Origin: Deltaproteobacteria bacterium
GTDB lineage: Bacteria; Desulfobacterota; Desulfobacteria; Desulfobacterales; JAFDDL01
DNA: 10,969 nucleotides
Direction: 5' to 3'
NCBI GenBank assembly: GCA_019310865.1
Contig: JAFDDL010000077.1
Location: forward strand, 1-10,969
Numbering within the stretch: the stretch's first letter is position 1; the number at the start of each line of letters is the position of its first letter. This document shows, in pieces, positions 5,538-10,969 of the stretch. The notes beneath the pieces were generated by a model. It had not been told where the DNA came from. It made no database searches and saw only the letters and a list, made by a program, of their open reading frames with translations. A program made the position numbers and the translations under genes.

Positions 5538-8407
5538 ATCTTCATCCTCGCTCCTTTGGGGTCATAGAAGGCGTGGCCCATGATCTGGGCTTTCTTTTCC
5601 GCACCGTTGAGCAGCAATGTTGCCGTTCCGCCCTTCTTGAAGTTCTCGTGGGGCTTCACCAGGGCCAGGCCGATGGTCTGGTCCAGTACCTTGCTGTATC
5701 GCGTCGACGTGATGTATCCGAGCCGCTCGGGACCTTCGATAACCAGGTTGCCGTCCTTGATTCCGCTGCGACCGTCTAATTTAAACCGGATGATCTGGAG
5801 CTTGCGCGGCTGGTCTTTGAGCAGCTGGAGCATCGGCTCGCCGACAAATCCCGTGTTCTTTTTGTCCCATGACCATCCGAAACCGGCTTCGAGCAAAGTG
5901 GTGTTGCCGTCCGAATCGAGTCCGGGAAGCACATGGCCCTTTTCCAGTCGGCAGATGAACTGAACCTCGACACCGGTCGCTTTGATGCCCAATGGCTCAC
6001 CGGCCGCCATCAGCTTTGTCCATACATATGCTGCCTGGCTGGTGGGAATATGCAGCTCGTAGCTCAGCTCACCCAAAAATCCCATGCGCAGAATCTTCAC
6101 CAAGACGCCGGCCACATCGATCTCGGCGCAGGCCATAAAGGGCAGCGTCTCGTTGGATATATCCGCGTCGGTGAGCTTTGACAGGATGTCGCGGGCCTTG
6201 GGACCGGAGAGATTGAGCACCCCGATGCCGTCGGAGATGTTGACCACCCACGCTTCCCAGTTTTCTTCACGCCCCCAGCGCCCCCACCAGGACATGGTCG
6301 TACCGGCCCGGGCCGTGGAGGTGGAAACGTAAAAATCGTTTTCACCTTGCTTGATAATGGCGCCGTCATCGATGAACACACCCTCTTCGTTGCACGCAGC
6401 GTAATAGAGAATTTTACCGGGCTGAAGATCATCGACCCGCTTGGTGGTGACACAGTTTAACAGCTTAACCGCGTCCGGGCCATAGACCCGGAACTTACCG
6501 AGCGTTGAGGCATCGAGCAATGCAGCCGTTTCGTGCACAGCCATGGATTCGCCTTCCGGATCGCCGAAGTGATCCGCCCGAATCCAGTTGCCAAATCGCT
6601 TTAAAACGGCACCGGCCGCCACCTGAACGTCATGGGTCGGGGCCATCTGGGGATGATCGTGATGCCCGGCCGCCATAGCGCCCATGGTCAATGGCGCCAG
6701 CGGATTCCGGGGGGTCGTCAGGGTTTGATTTCCCAGATCATTGGGTCTGATTTCCGCCAACTTCTGGGCAAAATTGGCCATGCACATGCCACCCTGGCAG
6801 GGACCCATGGTGGCGGTGGTATAGCGTTTGGCCGTCTCGATATTTTCAAAACCCTCATCCAGGGCAGCCGATACATCTTTGGCGGTGGCGTCATGGCAAA
6901 AGCAGATGAAGGTCTTTTTACCGTTTGCCGAAGCCTCCGGCTGCAGCGCCACCGGTGTGATGGCCGGTGCGGCTCTCAATGCCGCCTCGGCTTCATCGGC
7001 CGCCGCCGTTGCATCGATTCCCAGATCCACCAAGGCCTGAGCGCCCGCCAGCTTTCCCTGAGCCCGGATTGCGTCCTGGTCTTCCAGCCCGAGAACGCGC
7101 CCAGCGGCATAATAACCGGCAGGAATCTCTTCGGGCAGATGCAGGTTCAGCGTCGGATCGTAGATCATTTTCGCCCCGGTCTGTCGCAGCACGCGATTGA
7201 GCGGCGTTCGACCGGCAGATGCCACGATGACGTCGGCTGCCACCCGGGTCTGGGATTTCGTGTTGAGGTCAACCAGTTGGGCGCCCGCCACCTGTTTCTT
7301 TCCCGTGGACTGCGCGATGGCATGGCGCTTCATGACCGGCACGCCGGCTGCGGTCAGCTCTTGCTCCAATTCGTCGCTCAACCCGTTCATCCGATAATCG
7401 GCCAGCCCCATCACGTTGATTTGCCTTCGGGCCAGGTCCAGGGCCACCCGGGCGGTATAATCATCACCACCGGCCACCAAGACCCGATTTCCGGGTTTGA
7501 CGCTGTAATGATTCACCAACCGCTGGGCTGCCTCCGGCAAAATGATTCCCGGTCGATCATTGTGGGCAAAGCTCAAGGGACGTCCGATGGCGCCGGTTGC
7601 AATCACCGTCGCCTTGGGTCGAATCATCCAGGTTCTTTCCATAAAGCCTTCGTCATCATAGACTTGCTCCGTGGCAACGATGATGCCCTCGGCATACATG
7701 GCCGAGGCGGTTGTGCCGGTCAGGAGGGTGACATCGGCGCATTGCGCAAGCGCTTTCACCAAGGCATCAACGGTCTCTTTGCCCGCAGCCCCTTGGAGCG
7801 ATTCAAGGCCGCCCAGTTGCAGTTGAGATTCCACAACCACCACCCGGACGCCCGCGCGAGCACCCACCAGCGCCGCTTCCAGGCCGGCAAGGCCGCCGCC
7901 GATCACCAGCATCTCCGGGTTCAGACTCACCTGGTCAAATCGCGGTTTTTTATCCAGCATCTGAATCGGTGCATGGCCGCCCGGTGCGCTTCGAATCCGT
8001 TTCAAGGCAATGGGCCAGACCCAGGCCGGTTTATAAAACATCTTGTAGTAAAAACCGGTTTTCATGGCCCAGGACATTTTGTCGGCAATGGCCATGAAGT
8101 CGGTTTCTTCGGCCTTTCCCTGGGGCGCCACCGTCATCCCGTCGCGTGCGGGCGTGTGGCAGGTTCGCACATGGGGCCGGCCGTCCACGACCATGGCGCA
8201 TCGGCTGCAGTGGCCGCTCATGCAGAACATGCCCCGGGGCCGATGATACTTGAAGGATCGTGAAAAGACCTTGATCCCTGACGCCGTGAGGACCGAGGCG
8301 ATCGTTTCGCCTTCAAAGCCCTGAATCGGTGTTCCCTTATAAAATAGGGTGACACGTTTGGAGCGATCGATTAATTCCGTTCCATTTTTTGAAATTCTTT
8401 CCGGCAT
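5534..8407 (-). CDS. soxA: Sarcosine oxidase alpha subunit-like protein retaining two [2Fe-2S] sites
   Basis: Large subunit (957 residues) of a SoxBDAG-type N-methyl amino acid oxidoreductase. Domains in order: N-terminal ferredoxin-like domain (17-95) with C62, C67, C70 and C83 (C-x4-C-x2-C-x12-C); dinucleotide-binding domain starting at 167 (VIGGGLAGLEAA) with a second nucleotide motif VLVAGGDDYTA (309-319); a BFD-like segment with C502, C504, C537 and C542 (C-x-C ... C-x4-C); a His-rich linker GHHDHPQMAPTH (581-592); then GcvT folate-binding and C-terminal domains (about 595-957; LDASTLGKF, RLEKGHVLPGLDSDG, GFVGEP). By family knowledge the latter accepts the methyl group as 5,10-methylene-tetrahydrofolate. 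Classical SoxA proteins keep the layout but, as I recall, lack these cysteines; opine oxidase and HcnABC-type proteins have them. This points to transfer of electrons to a carrier. The ATG is 4 bases after the soxD stop, with GAGG in the last soxD codons; the gene overlaps soxG by 4 bases. Confidence 0.93.
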   Translation of the reverse strand: MPERISKNGTELIDRSKRVTLFYKGTPIQGFEGETIASVLTASGIKVFSRSFKYHRPRGMFCMSGHCSRCAMVVDGRPHVRTCHTPARDGMTVAPQGKAEETDFMAIADKMSWAMKTGFYYKMFYKPAWVWPIALKRIRSAPGGHAPIQMLDKKPRFDQVSLNPEMLVIGGGLAGLEAALVGARAGVRVVVVESQLQLGGLESLQGAAGKETVDALVKALAQCADVTLLTGTTASAMYAEGIIVATEQVYDDEGFMERTWMIRPKATVIATGAIGRPLSFAHNDRPGIILPEAAQRLVNHYSVKPGNRVLVAGGDDYTARVALDLARRQINVMGLADYRMNGLSDELEQELTAAGVPVMKRHAIAQSTGKKQVAGAQLVDLNTKSQTRVAADVIVASAGRTPLNRVLRQTGAKMIYDPTLNLHLPEEIPAGYYAAGRVLGLEDQDAIRAQGKLAGAQALVDLGIDATAAADEAEAALRAAPAITPVALQPEASANGKKTFICFCHDATAKDVSAALDEGFENIETAKRYTTATMGPCQGGMCMANFAQKLAEIRPNDLGNQTLTTPRNPLAPLTMGAMAAGHHDHPQMAPTHDVQVAAGAVLKRFGNWIRADHFGDPEGESMAVHETAALLDASTLGKFRVYGPDAVKLLNCVTTKRVDDLQPGKILYYAACNEEGVFIDDGAIIKQGENDFYVSTSTARAGTTMSWWGRWGREENWEAWVVNISDGIGVLNLSGPKARDILSKLTDADISNETLPFMACAEIDVAGVLVKILRMGFLGELSYELHIPTSQAAYVWTKLMAAGEPLGIKATGVEVQFICRLEKGHVLPGLDSDGNTTLLEAGFGWSWDKKNTGFVGEPMLQLLKDQPRKLQIIRFKLDGRSGIKDGNLVIEGPERLGYITSTRYSKVLDQTIGLALVKPHENFKKGGTATLLLNGAEKKAQIMGHAFYDPKGARMKI

Positions 8408-8411
8408 GGCT

Positions 8412-8651
8412 TTAGTCCTCGATTATTTCATTGGTTGCCGTATTTCGCTTGATTTTCATCCAGCAGCCGCAGCCAAAACTGTGACACCACCACTCCTCGC
8501 GAACGCCGCTGACGTTGTCGTTGAAGTAAATGTAATGCCGCCAATCTCTCAGGTCCGCATCCGAGCCCGGCTGAGCCTTGACTTCCCGATCGTACTTAAA
8601 TTCATATGCGCTGCGAGGCCCGCAATTCGGGCAAGGTATTTTGAATCCCAT
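8412..8651 (-). CDS. soxD: Sarcosine oxidase delta subunit (small zinc-binding protein)
   Basis: A 79-residue protein, slightly shorter than typical SoxD. C7 and C10 (IPCPNCG) with H57 and C61 (WCHSFGC) match the Cys2-His-Cys zinc site of the delta subunit in known complexes. The core WRHYIYFNDNVSGVREEWW is a clear family signature. Two further cysteines, C56 and C63, flank the zinc ligands where the classical protein, as I recall, has arginine or other residues. Delta is structural, bound mainly to alpha. Start at 8651 has AAGGA about ten bases upstream, a rather long spacing. Position between soxB and soxA is the usual operon order. Confidence 0.9.
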   Translation of the reverse strand: MGFKIPCPNCGPRSAYEFKYDREVKAQPGSDADLRDWRHYIYFNDNVSGVREEWWCHSFGCGCWMKIKRNTATNEIIED

Positions 8652-8666
8652 GTCTGTCGTATCCTT

Positions 8667-8699
8667 TTAACTTCTGGTTAACTTCTGGTTAACTTCTGG
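8667..8699. repeat. Three exact tandem copies of an 11-base unit at the soxB stop codon
   Basis: TTAACTTCTGG repeated three times without mismatch (8667-8677, 8678-8688, 8689-8699). The last copy covers the soxB stop and its last codons; the other two fill the soxB-soxD gap. On the coding strand each unit reads CCAGAAGTTAA, so each carries a TAA. It looks like slippage duplication of the end of soxB. Confidence 0.9.
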
Positions 8700-9885
8700 C
8701 TAAATAGGTTTCAGGCACCAGATCGCCGGTATAAAACCGCTCGATGCCCAGATACTTGATCAGCTCCGGCCGATTGCCGGATGCAATATATTCGGCCATC
8801 ACCTTTCCGCAGGCGGGTGCGGATTTAAATCCGAAATATCCCCAGCCGGCATCCACGTAAAAGCCCTGCACAGGCGTATCACCCATCACCGGCGCCGAAT
8901 CGACGGTCATATCACACAAACCAGACCACGTGCGCATGAGCCGCACATTGGCCAGATCCGGGAAGAGTTGCAGGATGTTGTACATGCAATGCTCCAGAAA
9001 GCCGGCGTTGTTATCCGTCGTATACGTTTGCCATGGATCGAGGTGGGCGCCCATCACCAGGTCCCCCTTGAGAGACTGCTGGCCGAACACACCGTAGCCT
9101 TCTGAGACCCAGACATGGTCCCAGTAATTTTCAATGGCTTCGGATACCATGGCCTGCATGATGGTGGTCTCCACCGGAAGCATCACGCCGGCCATTGCAG
9201 CCACCGTAGAAGAATAGCCGCCCACGGCGCAGTGAATCGCCGGTGCGGAAATGCTTCCTTCACTGGTTTCCACTCCGGTCACTTTGCCGTTTTCGATATT
9301 GATGCCGGTCACTTCCACGCCCTCGCATATGTCGATTCCCATTTGCTCACAACCCTTGGCATAGGCCCAGACCGATGCATCGTGTCGGATGGTGCCGGCA
9401 GGCGGATGAAAGTAGCCGCCCATAATGGGCAGCGCCGCATGGGTGCTGATGTCCAGTCCGGGTAGCAGTTTTTTCAACTCCGGAGGTGTCAACAGGTGGT
9501 TTTCGACACCCATTCGCGTCTGGGTTTCATGACGCATGAGCATGGTGGACAAGGTCGCCTCGCTATGCGCCAGTCCAATCAGGCCCTTGTTCCAGTTCAT
9601 GATGTTAAAATCCACGTCCTGACTCAGGCCGTTCCACAGATCAACCGCCAATTCATACAGCGGAATGATTTCAGGCGCCCGCTGATTGATTCGGTAGACC
9701 TCTGTGTTACGGCCGGAACCACCGAAGCCGACATACCTGCGCTCAAGCACCGCCACGTTTTTAATGCCGCGGTCCTTGGCCAGATAGTAGGCGGTGGACA
9801 TGCCGTGAAGCCCGCCGCCGATCACCACCACATCGTACGTGCGTTTCGGCTTTTTACTCGTCCATACTTTCTTGATACCGGCCAT
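8689..9885 (-). CDS. soxB: Sarcosine oxidase beta subunit (FAD/FMN amine oxidoreductase)
   Basis: Catalytic subunit, 398 residues, of the DAO/GlyOx fold. It oxidises the N-methyl amino acid at FAD and passes electrons to FMN at the alpha-beta interface. Visible: FAD motif [18 protein letters not shown] (19-36); [11 protein letters not shown] (56-66), the arginine-bearing segment near flavin and substrate; H168 in [10 protein letters not shown], equivalent to the histidine that binds FMN covalently in characterised SoxB; and [15 protein letters not shown] (347-361), whose K354 matches the carboxylate-binding lysine of monomeric sarcosine oxidase. These features support an amino-acid substrate such as sarcosine, though a close N-methyl or cyclic amino acid is possible. 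The ATG at 9885 is preferred over that at 9891 because GGGAG lies 6 bases before the former and touches the latter. First gene of the soxBDAG operon. Confidence 0.93.
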   Translation of the reverse strand: MAGIKKVWTSKKPKRTYDVVVIGGGLHGMSTAYYLAKDRGIKNVAVLERRYVGFGGSGRNTEVYRINQRAPEIIPLYELAVDLWNGLSQDVDFNIMNWNKGLIGLAHSEATLSTMLMRHETQTRMGVENHLLTPPELKKLLPGLDISTHAALPIMGGYFHPPAGTIRHDASVWAYAKGCEQMGIDICEGVEVTGINIENGKVTGVETSEGSISAPAIHCAVGGYSSTVAAMAGVMLPVETTIMQAMVSEAIENYWDHVWVSEGYGVFGQQSLKGDLVMGAHLDPWQTYTTDNNAGFLEHCMYNILQLFPDLANVRLMRTWSGLCDMTVDSAPVMGDTPVQGFYVDAGWGYFGFKSAPACGKVMAEYIASGNRPELIKYLGIERFYTGDLVPETYLARS

Positions 9886-9891
9886 TTCCAT

Positions 9892-9896
9892 CTCCC
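9892..9896 (-). promoter_or_regulatory. Ribosome-binding site fixing the soxB start
   Basis: GGGAG on the - strand with a 6-base gap to the ATG at 9885. It abuts the upstream in-frame ATG at 9891, which therefore is a poor start. Confidence 0.65.
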
Positions 9897-9947
9897 TAAA
9901 TTTGGTTTACCCTAAATCCCAAATAAACATTTGCGCTGCATCGAAAA

Positions 9948-10021
9948 CTAATAATTTAATCTTTATATCTTTCGTATATCAAAACACCCCCCCTGTCAAG
10001 CTATAATTCTAATAATTTAAT
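9948..10021. repeat. Pair of 13-base direct repeats around the sox promoter
   Basis: CTAATAATTTAAT occurs exactly at 9948-9960 and again at 10009-10021, 61 bases apart, close to six helical turns. The predicted sox promoter lies between the copies. The second copy continues into an imperfect palindrome (AATAAT/ATTATT, 10011-10025). They may be regulator sites, although AT-rich sequence makes chance repeats more likely. Confidence 0.45.
9973..9999 (-). promoter_or_regulatory. Probable promoter of the soxBDAG operon
   Basis: On the - strand, a perfect TTGACA (9999-9994) followed by a run of seven G in the spacer and TATACG (9978-9973) at a short 15-base distance, or TACGAA (9976-9971) at 17 bases. 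Transcription would begin about 80 bases before soxB. The suboptimal -10 fits a promoter that needs activation or is tightly regulated. Confidence 0.45.
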
Positions 10022-10158
10022 TATTCGTGCTTTCTTAATTTCACCATGCCATTAACGGAGGCCACATCAGGGTCCATAGGCATTTGGCCCACTTGACAAG
10101 CAGGGGCTGTATTCTGCTCGCCCTTAAACCGAGCCAGAAGCTGGGCATTCTCTGCGCC

Positions 10159-10389
10159 ATGGCAGAATCATTGAATGATGATATACTGGGTAACTACGGG
10201 ATTACGGACCGATCCAGAATCGTGGTGGCCGGCGCCCAGGATCTTCCGGAATTTAGCAACATCCTGAATTGCACCGGGCATTTCAACAGCCGAAAGGTGC
10301 AAGACGAACTGGTGGGCCTGGCAACCCCGTCCTTGGTCAACTGGCTCCATCAAAGTGTGGCACAGAGGCCATACACCGGGTATATGTAA
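10159..10389 (+). CDS. Small uncharacterised ORF or gene remnant
   Basis: A 76-residue reading frame from the ATG at 10159. The same frame is open back to 10039, with a possible TTG start at 10084. Codon choice looks natural (IVVAGAQDLPEFSNIL) and the sequence is not low-complexity, with a beta-strand-like IVVAGA and a C-terminal LATPSLVNWLHQ helix. No clear ribosome-binding site precedes any start, and the product matches no family I know. It is divergent from soxB and convergent with the GntR gene. It could be a genuine small protein, the remnant of a longer gene, or chance; the opposite strand also shows coding-like stretches broken by a stop. Confidence 0.3.
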   Translation: MAESLNDDILGNYGITDRSRIVVAGAQDLPEFSNILNCTGHFNSRKVQDELVGLATPSLVNWLHQSVAQRPYTGYM

Positions 10390-10399
10390 CCAGGCCGAC

Positions 10400-10409
10400 T
10401 GTATATACA
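10400..10409. promoter_or_regulatory. Perfect palindrome matching the HutC-type GntR operator
   Basis: TGTATATACA is a perfect 10-base palindrome whose core GTATATAC (10401-10408) fits GT-N-TA-N-AC, the consensus I know for operators of the HutC subfamily, to which UTRA-domain GntR proteins belong. It lies 15 bases after the GntR stop codon and about 515 bases before soxB, with a weaker related sequence, GGTATATGTAACC, at 10379-10391. Confidence 0.45.
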
Positions 10410-10424
10410 ACAATCAGGTCATGA

Positions 10425-10969
10425 TCAATAGGAGATATCCGCATCCAGGTTTTCAGTTTGCTGGGGATGGAAGCTGTCTTCAAAGGCGATTTCCCCCCGA
10501 ATGAAGTATTCCACCCAGGTCACCGGCTGGTCAAAAGTATAGGTAAGTCGCTGAATATGAAACGCCGGATAACCCGGATTGACGTCCAACAGAAACGCAA
10601 TCTCCTCTGACAGGACAATCGCCTCCATTCGCTGCCAGACCCGGGTCAGGGGCAAGTTGTATTTGGTTACCAGAAGATCGTGGATCGAATCGACCTCCAG
10701 GTTTTCCCATAAAATCGCACCACACTGGTCCCCATGCAAATACCGGATCTCATAACGCACCGGTATGTCATCAAAATAATGAAGCCGTCTGGCCAGAATC
10801 ACCTGCTCGGGATCGAGGAGTTTTTCGGCCACCTTCGGCGGGGGCGCCAGAGACCGTAATTCCAGCACCCGTGTTTTATGCGCCATATTAAGTTCCAGGG
10901 CCTGTTTTCGGGATGGCAGGATACGAAAATATCCCTGGGAAAACCGGCGCTCCTTTAAAACGGTTCCCT
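10425..10969 (-). CDS. GntR-family regulator with UTRA domain, N-terminus cut by the window edge
   Basis: The frame is open to the right edge, so the ATG at 10886 is internal. About 180 residues are visible. The first ones, GTVLKERRFSQGYFRI, look like the wing end of a GntR winged helix; the recognition helix lies outside. The rest is a UTRA ligand-binding domain: VILARRLHYFDDIPVRYEIRY, then HDLLVTKYNLPLTRVWQRME, then FLLDVNPGYPAFHIQRLTYT and VTWVEYFIRGE, the usual order of strands. UTRA domains sense small molecules such as histidine intermediates, sugars or amino acids. It reads in the same direction as soxBDAG and is the closest regulator upstream of it, so control of the sox operon by the substrate is likely, as is autoregulation. 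Confidence 0.87.
   Translation of the reverse strand, partial: GTVLKERRFSQGYFRILPSRKQALELNMAHKTRVLELRSLAPPPKVAEKLLDPEQVILARRLHYFDDIPVRYEIRYLHGDQCGAILWENLEVDSIHDLLVTKYNLPLTRVWQRMEAIVLSEEIAFLLDVNPGYPAFHIQRLTYTFDQPVTWVEYFIRGEIAFEDSFHPQQTENLDADISY

Larger units (their letters stand above)
9886..10424. other. Intergenic stretch between the GntR gene and soxB
   Basis: About 540 bases. The half next to soxB (to about 10040) is very AT-rich and holds the promoter and direct repeats. The other half has coding-like composition and one doubtful + strand ORF. A HutC-type palindrome lies at its far end. No tRNA, riboswitch or insertion sequence was recognised. Confidence 0.5.

Noticed and set aside
6632..8263. 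A 543-residue + strand open frame antisense to soxA.
   Set aside because: It lies wholly within soxA on the opposite strand, has a His/Gly/Arg-rich composition typical of antisense frames in GC-rich genes, and no recognisable domain, whereas soxA has clear motifs throughout.
8667..8699. CRISPR or mobile-element end.
   Set aside because: The units are 11 bases and directly adjacent with no spacers; there is no cas gene or transposase in the window.
10036..10413. Possible selenoprotein on the - strand, with the TGA at 10168-10170 read as selenocysteine.
   Set aside because: Reading through gives no Sec-containing family I know and I found no SECIS-like hairpin after the TGA. The upstream half looks like the antisense image of the + strand frame.
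10884..10886. ATG at 10886 as start of a 153-residue UTRA-only protein.
   Set aside because: The frame stays open to the window edge and encodes residues typical of the end of a GntR winged helix, so the gene begins outside.

Overview
The window looks like part of a Gram-negative, probably anaerobic proteobacterial chromosome. A Desulfobacterota (sulfate-reducer-like) source is my best guess, for three reasons: a MerR-TetR fusion regulator of a type I associate with that group, a sarcosine-oxidase-like enzyme that keeps extra iron-sulfur cysteines, and mixed GC content. This is inference; no rRNA or housekeeping marker is present.

Layout: (1) 3-335, + strand, the tail of a small membrane protein. 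(2) 451-1653, + strand, an AT-rich gene for a three-part transcription factor (MerR-like helix-turn-helix, TetR domain, beta-rich tail), with an inverted repeat over its likely promoter. (3) 1974-2876, + strand, a fold-type IV (BCAT/D-amino acid transaminase-like) PLP aminotransferase. (4) 4727-2886, - strand, an XRE-cupin regulator followed 30 bases later by a COG1228-type metal-dependent amidohydrolase (prolidase-like). This pair has its own strong promoter and converges on the aminotransferase with a gap of only 9 bases. (5) 9885-4935, - strand, a complete soxB-soxD-soxA-soxG operon for a heterotetrameric sarcosine-oxidase-type enzyme, ending in a clear Rho-independent terminator. (6) 9886-10424, an AT-rich then mixed intergenic stretch holding the probable sox promoter, a pair of 13-base direct repeats around it, a doubtful small ORF and a palindrome that fits the HutC-type GntR operator. 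(7) 10969-10425, - strand, a GntR/UTRA regulator whose DNA-binding domain lies outside the window.

How it fits together: the Sox complex would oxidatively demethylate sarcosine or a related N-methyl amino acid to the primary amino acid and, through the GcvT-like folate domain of SoxA, hand the methyl carbon to tetrahydrofolate. The GntR/UTRA protein is the natural candidate to sense the substrate. The prolidase-like amidohydrolase next door could release an N-substituted amino acid from a peptide or amide, and the aminotransferase could act on the amino-acid product, but both links are guesses from proximity.

The most interesting point is SoxA. It has all four cysteines of an N-terminal plant-type [2Fe-2S] site and all four of a central BFD-like [2Fe-2S] site. 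As I recall, both sets are lost in classical sarcosine oxidases but kept in opine oxidase and HcnABC-type relatives. This suggests a dehydrogenase that passes electrons to a carrier rather than to oxygen.
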